Numbered from the stretch's first letter, positions 32,735-41,277 are shown. The stretch is 64,000 bases of DNA from Taklimakanibacter sp050246735 (GCA_050246735.1 JBFWVM010000006.1:124001-188000), one strand, 5' to 3'. A program made the numbers and translations. The notes: generated from the sequence alone by a model not told the origin.

Positions 32735-33622
32735 TCACTTGATCAACGGCAGGATCGTCTCGGCCGATTTCGCGACGAGCATGGTGTAGAATTCCTCGCT
32801 CAGGAGGCTCGAGCCGTGATCCTGGATGAATTTCAGCTGCTCGGGCGAGATGTCGACCGGGTTCTTCTCGACGGCATCGGGATACCGGCTGGCGGGGGTG
32901 CGGTCGACGGGCGCCACGAACTCGACGGTGAGGGCTCCGTCATAGCCCGCTTCCTTCAGGGTCGCGACGATCCTCAGCCAGTCGAGCGCGCCCTGGCCGG
33001 GCGCCATGCGGTTGTTGTCGGCGACGTGGAAGTCATAGAGGCGCTTGCCCGCCTTCCTGATCGAGGCGAACATGTCGGCATCCTCGATGTTGAGATGGAA
33101 GGCGTCGATGCACACGCCGCAATCGGGCCCGACGGCCTCGGCCAGCGCCAGGGCCTGGTCGGCGCGGTTCAGTATATAGGTCTCGAAACGGTTGAGCGGC
33201 TCGATGGCGATGCGCACGCCCTTCTTCCTGCCGTGCTCGTAGACCGCGCCGACGCCCTCGACGAGCCATTGCCATTCTTCCTCGGGCGTGCCGTCGGGCG
33301 TTATCTTGCCGACGGTGGCCGGCACCAGGGTGATGATCTCGCCGTCGAGCTCGCTCACCATGGTGACCACGCTCTTCATATAGTCGACGGTCTTCGCGCG
33401 CTGGCCCTCGTCGCGCGCCGCGAGGTTGCGGTCGGCGAGGGTGAGCGTCACCGAACCCCAGCAGCGGATGCCATACTGCTTCAGGAGCCGGCGGGTGTCG
33501 TTCACATTATATTGGGTCGGCTCGCCCGATATCTCGATGCTTTCGTAGCCGAACTTCCTGATGCGGGCCAAAGTGGTCTCGAGCGGCTCGGCGCGCATCC
33601 AGTTATGGGTCGAAAGATGCAT
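32735..33622 (-). CDS. Sugar phosphate isomerase/epimerase (AP endonuclease 2 fold)
   Basis: A 295-residue TIM-barrel protein of the xylose-isomerase-like family. It shows MHLSTHNWMRAEPLETTLAR, SIEISGEPTQYN, then IAIEPLNRFETYILNRADQA, CIDAFHLNIEDADMF and DFHVADNNRMAPGQGALDW. The E, D, H and E residues in these segments form the metal site. Family members include tagatose epimerase, inosose isomerase/dehydratase and hydroxypyruvate isomerase. As first gene of the reverse operon it is directly behind the predicted promoter at 33673-33701. Substrate unassigned. Confidence 0.88.
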   Translation of the reverse strand: MHLSTHNWMRAEPLETTLARIRKFGYESIEISGEPTQYNVNDTRRLLKQYGIRCWGSVTLTLADRNLAARDEGQRAKTVDYMKSVVTMVSELDGEIITLVPATVGKITPDGTPEEEWQWLVEGVGAVYEHGRKKGVRIAIEPLNRFETYILNRADQALALAEAVGPDCGVCIDAFHLNIEDADMFASIRKAGKRLYDFHVADNNRMAPGQGALDWLRIVATLKEAGYDGALTVEFVAPVDRTPASRYPDAVEKNPVDISPEQLKFIQDHGSSLLSEEFYTMLVAKSAETILPLIK

Positions 33623-33659
33623 GGAGATTCCTCCCTGGACTGAACTGGGTCGACCATTC

Positions 33660-33670
33660 TGGTCCGACCA
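33660..33670. promoter_or_regulatory. FadR-type GntR operator site 1
   Basis: TGGTCCGACCA is palindromic around a single central base and fits the FadR-subfamily consensus TNGTNNNACNA. It lies 2 bases downstream of the predicted -10 box of the reverse operon, where a bound regulator would block initiation. A neighbouring GGTCGACC palindrome (33648-33655) may extend it. Confidence 0.6.
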
Positions 33671-33672
33671 AT

Positions 33673-33701
33673 TTTATTGCCTTAGCCATAGAACAGGTCA
33701 A
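33673..33701 (-). promoter_or_regulatory. Predicted promoter of the sugar-acid operon
   Basis: On the reverse strand TTGACC (33701-33696), 17 bases, then AATAAA (33678-33673). It is about 50 bases upstream of the epimerase ATG and directly abuts operator site 1. Confidence 0.5.
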
Positions 33702-33787
33702 AACCCGTCGCAAGAGGCGGAAAACCGCAAGCGCGGCGGCATTTTTGCTGCACGGCTCCAACACAAGTCCTTGCGCTTCGATCAATT

Positions 33788-33798
33788 TGGTACTACCA
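33788..33798. promoter_or_regulatory. FadR-type GntR operator site 2
   Basis: TGGTACTACCA again fits TNGTNNNACNA and has the same TGGT...ACCA half-sites as site 1. It lies 160 bases before the forward ATPase gene. The two sites suggest one regulator controls both divergent transcripts. The rest of the 336-base divergent region (33623-33958) shows no gene. Confidence 0.55.
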
Positions 33799-33958
33799 GT
33801 TTGATCCATCACCAAGGCGCGGAAAACAGCGCCGTATCGGGAGGATTCCGAGGCGATGAGAGTTGCTCGCCGCAGCACGGTTCCGCTTGTTTGCACGCGC
33901 CGGCTGGTTCGAGAGCCGCGGCGCGATTTCCGGCCAGATGTGCGAGCCGGGGCGACCG

Positions 33959-35047
33959 ATGGCCGCGCATAAGCCTTCAGCCGTCAGCCTCGAGGGCGTC
34001 TGCAAGGCCTATGGCCGCGTGCGGGCGCTCGACCGGCTGAGCTTCGAGGTTGCCGAAGGCCAGTTCTTCGCCCTGTTCGGACCGAGCTCGGTGGGCAAGA
34101 CCACGACCTTGCGGACCATTTCCGGCCTGGTGATCCCGGATCAGGGAAGGGTGGCGCTGCACGGCGCCGATGCGACGCGCGCGCCGATCAAGTCGCGCGG
34201 CGTGTCGATGGTGTTCCAGTCCTTCGCGCTCTATCCGCATCTCACCGTCCATGAGAACTTCGCCTATCCGCTGCGCGAGATGAAGGTCGCCGCCGCCGAG
34301 ATCGACAAGCGGGTCAGGGAAACGGCGGAGATGCTGAAGCTCGCGCACCGGCTGGAGCGCAAGCCCGGCACGCTGTCGGGCGGCGAGCAGCAGCGCGTGG
34401 CGCTCGGGCGCTCGCTGATCCGGCGCCCCGGCATCCTCCTGCTCGACGAACCGCTGACCAATCTCGACGCCAAGCTCAGGCACGACATGCGCGCCGAGTT
34501 CAAGCGGCTGCACCGCCAGTTCGGCATGACCGTCATCTATGCCACGCCCGACGAGCTCGAGGCGCTGTCGATGGGCGAGGTCATCGCCGTGATGCGCGAC
34601 GGTGCCGTGGTGCAGAAGGGAACGCCCGACGAGCTCTATGAGCGGCCGCGCGACGTCTATGTCGCGGCCAAGATCGGCGCGCCGCACATGAACCTGATCG
34701 ACGCCGTCGTGGGCGAGGGCGGCGAGGTGCTGGAGACCGGCCTCGGCAGCTTCGATCTCGCCCGCAAGCTCAAGGCGAAGGCCGGCGACAAGGTGGTGCT
34801 CGGCGTGCGCCCCGCCGATCTCGAGATCGCGTCCGGCACGGCGGGCGATTTCGCGGCCCCGGTGCAGCTGCTCGAGCCGCTCGGCGACGTCACCATCGTC
34901 TCGCTCGGCGAGAAGGACAACAATATGAGAATCCTGCTGCCCGAATCCAGGGCGAGCGAGATCAGGCCCGGTGACCGGCTGCCGGTCAGGGTCGACGCCC
35001 GCAAGATCCATGTCTTCAGGGCCAAGGACGGCCTGGCCCTCGGATGA
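33959..35047 (+). CDS. ABC transporter ATPase A (UgpC/GlpS-like), H-loop His replaced
   Basis: A 362-residue CUT1 ATPase. Walker A is GPSSVGKTT (41-49), Q-loop Gln87 (VFQSFALYPH), signature LSGGEQQRVALG (139-150) and Walker B ILLLDEP (159-165). The H-loop, normally VTHDQ, reads YATPDE (194-199): the switch His is Pro197. The C-terminal regulatory OB-type domain starts near residue 240. It is first in the forward operon, before the binding protein. The start at 33959 is chosen over in-frame ATGs at 33863 and 33938 because homology begins just after it; all choices lack a strong ribosome binding site. It presumably pairs with the ATPase at 38829. Confidence 0.88.
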   Translation: MAAHKPSAVSLEGVCKAYGRVRALDRLSFEVAEGQFFALFGPSSVGKTTTLRTISGLVIPDQGRVALHGADATRAPIKSRGVSMVFQSFALYPHLTVHENFAYPLREMKVAAAEIDKRVRETAEMLKLAHRLERKPGTLSGGEQQRVALGRSLIRRPGILLLDEPLTNLDAKLRHDMRAEFKRLHRQFGMTVIYATPDELEALSMGEVIAVMRDGAVVQKGTPDELYERPRDVYVAAKIGAPHMNLIDAVVGEGGEVLETGLGSFDLARKLKAKAGDKVVLGVRPADLEIASGTAGDFAAPVQLLEPLGDVTIVSLGEKDNNMRILLPESRASEIRPGDRLPVRVDARKIHVFRAKDGLALG

Positions 35048-35111
35048 CCGCCGCCCGAGCCCCGCGAAGAAAAGAGACGTGCCTAGTTTGAAACAGGGAG
35101 GAGAACCGGAC

Positions 35112-36545
35112 ATGAGTTGGCAGTACAAGTTGACGTCCTTTGCCGGGGCCGCGCTTGCCGCGGGCCTGATGAGCGGCACGTTCCTCGGGCCCGCCTCTGC
35201 CGAGGAGGTCGTGCTCAAGATGGCGGTGCCGGACTGGCCGCCGACCCGCATCATGAAGGACATGTTCGACAAGCAGTACAAGGCGCCGTCGGGCAACACG
35301 GTGAAGCTCGACATCGATTTCATCCCGTGGCCCGACTTCTATACCCGCGTCAACGCCTCGCTCACCTCGGGCGAGCAGAGATACAACATGGCGGTGTCGG
35401 ATTCGCAGTGGCTCGGCGCCTTCGTGGAAGGCGGCTATTTCCGCAAGATCAACGACCTGATCGATGCCGATCCGGCGCTGAAGGCGGCGATGGACGACAT
35501 GCACGAGGCGGTGCGCAACGCCTATTCGACCTATCCGCACAAGACCGATAATTTCTATGGCTTCCCGCAGTTTCCCGACGTGCTGGTGACCTACGGGCGC
35601 AAGGACATACTGTGCAACGAGGACGAGCAGAAAAACTTCCAGGCGAAGTTCAACAAGAAGCTGCCCTGCGCGCCGGAGGAAATGGACGACATCGACTGGG
35701 AGATGTTCGAGAACATCGGCCAGTTCTTCCAGCGCAAGAAAGGCGAGATGCTGGCCGGCAAGCCCGCCGACGACGATTTCTACGGCATCGCCTTCCAGGC
35801 CGGCAAGGGCTACGACTTCTCCTCGATGCAGATCAACGGCTTCATCTGGCAGAACGGCGGCAATACCTGGGACGAGACCCAGGCGCCCTCGGGCCAGGCG
35901 GAAGGCGTGGTCAATTCGCCGGAGGCGGTGGCCGCCCTCGACCACTATCTGCGCCTCATCCAGTACATGCCGCCCGTCGCCAAGACCGGCACGATGGACA
36001 TCTTCAAGTCCGATGAGCTGTTCCGGCAGGGCAAGGTGGCGCTCAACGTCGACTGGATCGGCCTCGGCGAGGCCTCGCTCGACCCCAAGACGTCGAAGGT
36101 CTCCGACAAGCTGGTCTTCGGCCAGTCGCCGGGCACCAGGGGCGCCGACGGCAAGCTGATCCGCTGGAACAATATCGGCGGCCAGCCCTTCGTGCTGATG
36201 ACCTGGAACACGGACCTCCAGAACAAGGAAGCCGTCGACTTCGTGAAATGGTGGCTGTCGAAGGAGGTGCAGACCGAATATGCCTCGAAGGGCGGCCAGT
36301 CGGCGATGAAGTCGGTCTACAGCAGTCCGGACTATGTGACTTTCAGGCCCTGGAACCGCGCCTGGGCGCCGAGCCTCGACTGGCAGAAGGACGTGTGGCA
36401 CGTGCCGCAGTTCTTCGAGCTGCTCACCCAGCAGCAGGACCAGTTCGATCTCGCCATCACCGGCAAGCAGGACGCCAAGACGACGCTCGACAACGTGGCG
36501 AAGTTCCAGCAGAATCTGCTGACCGAAGCGGGCCTCATCCAGTAG
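35112..36545 (+). CDS. Extracellular solute-binding protein of the dual-ATPase importer
   Basis: A 477-residue periplasmic protein with a Sec signal (SFAGAALAAGLMSGTFLGPA, cleavage near ASA-EE at 31-32). The mature part fits solute-binding family 1: PDWPPTRIMKDMFDKQYKAP, FIPWPDFYTRVNASLTSGEQ, YNMAVSDSQWLGAFVEGGYF and NNIGGQPFVLMTWN. Many tryptophans in the C-terminal half (FRPWNRAWAPSLDWQKDVWH) are consistent with carbohydrate stacking. The start at 35112 follows AGGGAGGAG. A strong terminator-like hairpin follows the gene and would raise binding-protein levels over the membrane subunits. Relatives occur with glycerol-type importers; the ligand here is not known. Confidence 0.88.
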   Translation: MSWQYKLTSFAGAALAAGLMSGTFLGPASAEEVVLKMAVPDWPPTRIMKDMFDKQYKAPSGNTVKLDIDFIPWPDFYTRVNASLTSGEQRYNMAVSDSQWLGAFVEGGYFRKINDLIDADPALKAAMDDMHEAVRNAYSTYPHKTDNFYGFPQFPDVLVTYGRKDILCNEDEQKNFQAKFNKKLPCAPEEMDDIDWEMFENIGQFFQRKKGEMLAGKPADDDFYGIAFQAGKGYDFSSMQINGFIWQNGGNTWDETQAPSGQAEGVVNSPEAVAALDHYLRLIQYMPPVAKTGTMDIFKSDELFRQGKVALNVDWIGLGEASLDPKTSKVSDKLVFGQSPGTRGADGKLIRWNNIGGQPFVLMTWNTDLQNKEAVDFVKWWLSKEVQTEYASKGGQSAMKSVYSSPDYVTFRPWNRAWAPSLDWQKDVWHVPQFFELLTQQQDQFDLAITGKQDAKTTLDNVAKFQQNLLTEAGLIQ

Positions 36546-36558
36546 GCGCAACAGCCCG

Positions 36559-36596
36559 GGGACGCGCGCAGGCGACTGCGGGCGTCCCTCTTTTTG
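36559..36596 (+). terminator. Intra-operon terminator/attenuator after the binding-protein gene
   Basis: GGGACGC (36559-36565) pairs with GCGTCCC (36582-36588), with an extended inner stem GCGCAG/CTGCGG, followed by TCTTTTTG. It is 14 bases past the binding-protein stop and 219 bases before the next permease ATG, so read-through is presumably partial. Confidence 0.75.
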
Positions 36597-36638
36597 TCTG
36601 AGGAACTTCGAAGCATGACGAGTGGGACTTGGAGCAAA

Positions 36639-36805
36639 ACCCTCACCCGGAGGCGCCCGCCGACCTTGCTCCGCCGAAGCGAAGCCCCGGCTTCGCGAAG
36701 GCGAGAGGCGGGCCTCGAAGGGCGGCAGATCGCGGTATCCGTGTTCCTGGATCATGCTTCGAGGCTCCCCCGGCGCAAGGCCGGGGTCGCGCCTCAGCAC
36801 GAGGG
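36639..36805. repeat. Dispersed intergenic repeat-like sequence
   Basis: Two imperfect palindromic blocks fill the gap before the permease gene. One (about 36639-36715) contains CCGAAGCGAAGCCCCGGCTTCG, split by GCG-rich arms. The other (about 36751-36805) begins ATCATGCTTCGAGGC and ends GCCTCAGCACGAGG around a CCGG-rich hairpin. The latter resembles the 'TCATGCTTCGAG...CTCAGCATGAGG' intergenic repeats of Hyphomicrobiales, known to me from other genomes. Confidence 0.5.
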
Positions 36806-36814
36806 CGGGGTGTG

Positions 36815-37876
36815 ATGACGACCGTCGCCATGGATCGGGCGCCGCCGCCCTTCACCGCGATCGCGGCCGACAACTGGAAGCTCGCGATCGCCGTGGGCGT
36901 CGTCGTTTCCGTCCTCGCCATGCTGGCGCTGCCGGCGGCCGCCGCCTTCTGGGTGACCGGCGCCATGGCGGCGATGGTCGCCGCCGCCGTCGTCGTCAAC
37001 GCCTATCGCCGCCACTATTACGGCGGCCTCCTGGTGTCGCCGGCGATCGCGGTGCTGTTCGTGATGAACATCTTCCCGCTGCTGTGGTCGCTGGGGCTTT
37101 CCTTCTTCGCCTATCAGAGCAACCAGCAGAGCATCCGCTTCGTGGGCCTCAGGAACTACGCGACGCTCCTGACCAACGATCTCAAGGCGCCGGAGCTGTG
37201 GGCCAACCTCACCAATACCGCGATGTTCGTGGTGCTCACCGTCGCGGCGCAGATGATCGTCGGCTTCCTGCTGGCGGTGCTGTTCGCCAAGCAGTTCCCG
37301 TTGCGCAAATACCTGCTCATCCTGGTGCTGACGCCGATGATGCTGTCGGTGGTCGCGGTCGGCGTGTTCTTCTCCTATTATTATGACCCGACCTTCGGCC
37401 TGCTGAGCCAGGCGATCAAGGCGTGGAACGGCGAGCAGTTCATCCTGATGTCGTCCAAGGCGGGCGCCGTCGCCGGCATCGTCTTCGCCGATGCCTGGAT
37501 GTGGTCGCCCTTCGTCATGCTGCTGGTGCTCGCCGGGCTGGTCTCGGTGCCGAAATATCTCTACGAGGCGGCGGCCATCGACCGGGTGTCGGGCTTCCGG
37601 CGCTTCTGGACGATCACCTTCCCCTATATACGCGGCCTCCTGATGCTGGCGCTGCTGTTCCGCACCATCGAGGCCTTCAAGCTCGCCGACCTCGTCATCC
37701 TGCTCACCAAGGGCGGCAACGACACGATGACCATCTCCTACCACGTGATCCGCATCGCCAACGAGCAGAACAAGACGAGCGAGGGCGCGGCGCTCTCCTA
37801 TCTCCTGCTGTTCGTGGTGATCGTGCTCACCAATCTCTATCTCTATATCGCCAACCGGCGCAGTCAGGGGGCCTGA
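36815..37876 (+). CDS. Sugar ABC transporter permease (MalF-type)
   Basis: A 353-residue permease, longer than usual CUT1 MalF-type subunits. Two extra N-terminal hydrophobic segments (LAIAVGVVVSVLAMLALPAA and GAMAAMVAAAVVV) precede the canonical core, which begins LLVSPAIAVLFVMNIFPLLW. SFFAYQSNQQSIRFVGLRNY and the EAA loop YEAAAIDRVSGFRRFWTITF are clear. The ATG at 36815 is used; the frame is open upstream only through the repeat DNA. It is followed 3 bases later by the second permease gene. Confidence 0.88.
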   Translation: MTTVAMDRAPPPFTAIAADNWKLAIAVGVVVSVLAMLALPAAAAFWVTGAMAAMVAAAVVVNAYRRHYYGGLLVSPAIAVLFVMNIFPLLWSLGLSFFAYQSNQQSIRFVGLRNYATLLTNDLKAPELWANLTNTAMFVVLTVAAQMIVGFLLAVLFAKQFPLRKYLLILVLTPMMLSVVAVGVFFSYYYDPTFGLLSQAIKAWNGEQFILMSSKAGAVAGIVFADAWMWSPFVMLLVLAGLVSVPKYLYEAAAIDRVSGFRRFWTITFPYIRGLLMLALLFRTIEAFKLADLVILLTKGGNDTMTISYHVIRIANEQNKTSEGAALSYLLLFVVIVLTNLYLYIANRRSQGA

Positions 37877-37879
37877 GCG

Positions 37880-38824
37880 ATGGCTGAAACCATGTCGATC
37901 CGGGAAAGGCTGGGCTGGCGCAGGGCATCGGGCGTGGGCGAGGCGGGCTGGGGCCATACGCTCTTCGCCGCGGTCGTCAGCCTCATCTACTTCCTGCCGG
38001 TGCTCCTCATCATCATCACCTCCTTCAAGCTCCAGACCCAGGCGCTGGCGGTGCCGCCCAAGTTCTTTCCGACCAGCTTCTTCGGGCTCATCCCCGACCA
38101 GTATGTGTTCGTGCCGACGCTCGAGAACTTCTCCTCGGTGTTCTCGCGCGCCTATGTGGCGGGGGGCGAGGTGGAAAGCACCGGCTTCGACCGGTACTTC
38201 TTCAATTCGATCTTCATCGCCAGCAGCTCGGTGCTGCTCGCGCTGGTCGTCGGGACGCTCGCCGCCTACGGCTTCTCGCGCTATCCGCTGAAAGGCAACG
38301 ACACCTATCTCTTCATCATCCTCACCACCCGCATGCTGCCCGCCATCGTGGTGATCATCCCCATCATCCTGATGTTCAGGGTCACCGGGCTCGCCGGCTC
38401 CTATGCCGGCATCATCCTGCTCTATACGGCCTTCAACCTGCCGTTCACCATCTGGATGATGAAGAGCTTCTTCGACGAGCTGTCGCCCGACGTCGAGGAC
38501 GCGGCCCGCATCGACGGGTCGAGCGAGGCCAAGGTGTTCCTGAAGATCTGTCTGCCGCAGGTGCTGGCGGGCCTCGCCGCGACCTTCGTCTTCGGCCTCA
38601 TCCTCACCTGGAACGAGTTCCTGTTCGCGCTGCTGCTCACCGGCGTCGACACCCGCACCGTGCCGGTCGCCATGAACCAGGCGGTGGCGGGCGGCGGCAT
38701 CGGCGTGCTGTGGGGCCTGCTCGCGGCGATCGAGACGCTGTTCCTCATCCCCGTCTTCCTGGTGACGTTCTTCCTGCAGAACCACCTGCTGCGCGGCGTC
38801 ACCTTCGGCACCGTGAAGAGATAG
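37880..38824 (+). CDS. Sugar ABC transporter permease (MalG-type)
   Basis: A 314-residue permease with six predicted helices, starting LFAAVVSLIYFLPVLLIIIT. It has the MalG-type periplasmic segment with FPTSFFGLIPDQYVFVPTLE, and the EAA loop DVEDAARIDGSSEAKVFLKI with an acidic first position. The C-terminus is HLLRGVTFGTVKR. It lies between the MalF-type gene (3 bases upstream) and ATPase B (4 bases downstream). Confidence 0.9.
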   Translation: MAETMSIRERLGWRRASGVGEAGWGHTLFAAVVSLIYFLPVLLIIITSFKLQTQALAVPPKFFPTSFFGLIPDQYVFVPTLENFSSVFSRAYVAGGEVESTGFDRYFFNSIFIASSSVLLALVVGTLAAYGFSRYPLKGNDTYLFIILTTRMLPAIVVIIPIILMFRVTGLAGSYAGIILLYTAFNLPFTIWMMKSFFDELSPDVEDAARIDGSSEAKVFLKICLPQVLAGLAATFVFGLILTWNEFLFALLLTGVDTRTVPVAMNQAVAGGGIGVLWGLLAAIETLFLIPVFLVTFFLQNHLLRGVTFGTVKR

Positions 38825-38828
38825 CGGC

Positions 38829-39917
38829 ATGTCGACCATCGAAGCCCGCAAGATCACCAAGCGGTTCGGCGACTTCGTCGCCGTCAGGGACGCCGATCTC
38901 TCGGTCGCCGCCGGCGAGGTGGTGTGCCTGCTCGGCCCCTCGGGCTGCGGCAAGACGACGACCTTGCGCATGATCGCCGGCCTCGAACGGGTCACGGCGG
39001 GCGACATCCTCATCGCCGGCCGGCGCATGAACGAGCTGCCGCCCGAGAAGCGCGACATCGCCATGGTGTTCCAGTTCTATGCGCTCTACCCGGCGCTCTC
39101 GGTGGCCGAGAACATCGCCATGCCGCTGCATCACGAAAGGCTCGCCGGGGCCGAGCGCGACCGCCGGGTGAAGAGGGTGGCCGAGATCCTGCATCTCACC
39201 GACGTCCTCGAGCGCATGCCCGGACAGGTGTCGGAAGGCGAGAAGCAGAGGATCGCCGTCGCGCGCGCCATCGTGCGCGAGCCCAACTGCTTCCTGTTCG
39301 ACGAGCCCTTGTCGCGGCTCGACGTGGAGCTGCGCCATTCGATGCGCGGCCAGATCAAGGAAGTGCTGTCGGGCCTGTCCAAGGCGACGGTCATCGTCAC
39401 GCACGACCAGCTCGAGGCGCTGACCATGGCCGACCGCATCGCCATCATGCGCGATGGCATCATCGAGCAGATCGGCACGCCGCACGAGGTCTTCACCCGG
39501 CCCGCCAACGTGTTCGTGGCGAGCTTCATCGGCACGCCGCAGATGAACCTGGTCACCGGCCGGCTCGAGAAGGTCGCCGGCTCACGGGCGACCATCCAGT
39601 TCGGCGGCGAGCGGGTGGAGATCGCGGTCAATCCCGCCGTCGCCCGGCTCGGGCCGTCGCAGGTCACGCTCGGGATCAGGCCCCGCGCCTTTACCCCGGT
39701 GGCGCCCGGCGCCACGGACACGATCGTCGCCCATGCCGAGCTGATCGAGCCGATGGGGGCGGAGACGCTGGTCCATGCGCGCACCCCGGACGATTCCGAT
39801 ATCCGGGTAGTGGTGCCGCGCGACGTCAGGTTCAGGATCGGCGAGACGCTGCATCTGCGCGCCGATCCGAGCCAGACGCATGTCTTCGGCGAAGACGGAA
39901 AGGCGGTGCGGGCATGA
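38829..39917 (+). CDS. ABC transporter ATPase B (UgpC/GlpT-like), degenerate signature motif
   Basis: A 362-residue CUT1 ATPase. Walker A is GPSGCGKTT (36-44), the Q-loop is VFQFYALYP, Walker B FLFDEP (155-160) and the H-loop VTHDQ (190-194, His192) is intact. The signature, normally LSGGQ, is VSEGEKQR (134-141), and the D-loop SRLD differs from SNLD. A C-terminal regulatory domain follows. It complements ATPase A, which keeps LSGGE but lacks the H-loop His. The gene overlaps the next small membrane-protein gene by 4 bases. Confidence 0.9.
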   Translation: MSTIEARKITKRFGDFVAVRDADLSVAAGEVVCLLGPSGCGKTTTLRMIAGLERVTAGDILIAGRRMNELPPEKRDIAMVFQFYALYPALSVAENIAMPLHHERLAGAERDRRVKRVAEILHLTDVLERMPGQVSEGEKQRIAVARAIVREPNCFLFDEPLSRLDVELRHSMRGQIKEVLSGLSKATVIVTHDQLEALTMADRIAIMRDGIIEQIGTPHEVFTRPANVFVASFIGTPQMNLVTGRLEKVAGSRATIQFGGERVEIAVNPAVARLGPSQVTLGIRPRAFTPVAPGATDTIVAHAELIEPMGAETLVHARTPDDSDIRVVVPRDVRFRIGETLHLRADPSQTHVFGEDGKAVRA

Positions 39918-40351
39918 GCGGGACGCCGGACAAGACCTTGAGCGCGGCGGGCGCCGTCAGGCTCGAGGCGTTCATCATCGGGCTCGGCCTCCTGGCGCTG
40001 ATCCTGATCTTCCAGCCGGTGAGCCTGACGCTGTTCGCCGTCGGATCGGGACTGGTGGTGCTGGCCGGCCTCCTCAACAACCTCCTGCCCCTGGCGCGCG
40101 CCGGCACGAAGATCAGGAGCCTCGTCACCGTGGCGCTGGTGGTGGCTCTCATCTTCTGCGCCGCTCTCCTGGTCTCGATCGCCGCCGCCCATCTCTATGG
40201 CGTGTTCTTCCTCAAGGCCCCGGATCCCGCCACCACCGCCGGCAAGGTGCAGCTCGCGACCCCGCCCTTCTACATGCAGCCGCTCGTCTGGGGACTGGTC
40301 TTCGCAGCACTGTGCTTCGCCGCGGCCATCGCCTGGCTGCGGCGCAAATAG
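39914..40351 (+). CDS. Small membrane protein of the dual-ATPase importer operon
   Basis: A 145-residue protein of unknown family. Four hydrophobic segments are visible: LEAFIIGLGLLALILIFQPV, LTLFAVGSGLVVLAGLLNNL, LVTVALVVALIFCAALLVSI and QPLVWGLVFAALCFAAAIAW. A periplasmic-size loop (FFLKAPDPATTAGKVQLATP) lies before the last. It overlaps ATPase B by 4 bases and ends the operon. Rhizobial glycerol importers with two ATPases (GlpSTPQUV) also include a small membrane protein (DUF2160), but I see no clear match to it. An accessory transporter subunit is the best guess. Confidence 0.7.
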   Translation: MSGTPDKTLSAAGAVRLEAFIIGLGLLALILIFQPVSLTLFAVGSGLVVLAGLLNNLLPLARAGTKIRSLVTVALVVALIFCAALLVSIAAAHLYGVFFLKAPDPATTAGKVQLATPPFYMQPLVWGLVFAALCFAAAIAWLRRK

Positions 40352-40389
40352 ACGGAGCGGCGAGGGGCGCCGCGACGACGAGGGCGAAT

Positions 40390-41142
40390 CTACCCGACCA
40401 GCTGCTTCACCAGGGCCTCGACCATGCGCGGCAGGTCGTAGGGGAAGCGGGCGGTGATGAGGTTGCCGTCGACGACCACCGGCTCGTCGATCACCGTGGC
40501 GCCGGCGTTCTCGAGGTCGATGTGGATGTTCCACACCGCCGTCGCCTTCCTGCCCTTGAGCAGGCGGGCGCTGATCAGGACCCAGGGACCGTGGCAGATG
40601 CCGCAGACCGGCTTCTCCGCCGCATTCATGGCCTGGACGAAGGCGATGGCGTCCTTGTCGGCGCGCAGGAAGTCCGGATTCCAGCAGCCGCCCGGCAGGA
40701 TGACAGCGTCATAGTCGGCGGCCTTCGCCTCGCTCACATAGCGGTCGATCTTCAGCCAGCCGCCATTCTCCATGAGGCGGATGGCGAGCACATGGGTCTC
40801 GGCGATGGGCGGCATCTTGACGCCATAGCTCGGCGGCAAGGGGCCCGCCCTGGGCGCCACGATATGGACGGTGGCGCCATGCTCGGAGAGCCAGCGGTGG
40901 GCGCCGAGGATCTCGACCTCCTCCACGCCGTTGGTGCAGCAGATGGCGATGCGCTTGCCCTCGAGGAGTGCGGGATTGGAGGGCGGATCGAACAGGAAGC
41001 GGTTGAGCTCGCGGTTGAGCTCTCCGTCGGCGGTGGCCAGCATCTGGGTCGAGAGCAGGGGCACGCCGGCGGGCGATTCGAACTGCTGCACGCGGATGAC
41101 ATTGGCGTCGGCGGCCGGCGCGGGATGAACGGGCTTGTTCAT
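40390..41142 (-). CDS. DJ-1/PfpI family protein
   Basis: A 250-residue protein. The nucleophile elbow CGICHGP (180-186) gives the Cys183-His184 pair, and ICCTNGVEEVEILGAHRWLS with VILPGGCWNPDFLR matches the class I glutamine-amidotransferase-like fold of PfpI/DJ-1. The N-terminal 60 residues are an extension relative to minimal PfpI. Family members include deglycases, proteases and chaperones; the activity here is not determined. The gene is convergent with the importer operon and divergent from the SDR gene at 41278. Confidence 0.82.
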   Translation of the reverse strand: MNKPVHPAPAADANVIRVQQFESPAGVPLLSTQMLATADGELNRELNRFLFDPPSNPALLEGKRIAICCTNGVEEVEILGAHRWLSEHGATVHIVAPRAGPLPPSYGVKMPPIAETHVLAIRLMENGGWLKIDRYVSEAKAADYDAVILPGGCWNPDFLRADKDAIAFVQAMNAAEKPVCGICHGPWVLISARLLKGRKATAVWNIHIDLENAGATVIDEPVVVDGNLITARFPYDLPRMVEALVKQLVG

Positions 41143-41277
41143 GACGATCCTCCCATTTGTCGTACTTTTGCCGAAGCTTCTCATATTTCACATGGCCGGT
41201 CACGCGCATAATCGCTTGCCTAGGCGCCCGGTTACGTGAAATGGTCCGGCCGTTTCCAGCGCGCAAAGGGGGGCAGC

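Noticed and set aside
36794..39064. Long reverse open frame of 756 codons opposite the permease genes
   Set aside because: Composition is dominated by His/Asp/Glu/Arg runs typical of antisense to membrane-protein genes; the forward permeases and ATPase are unmistakable.
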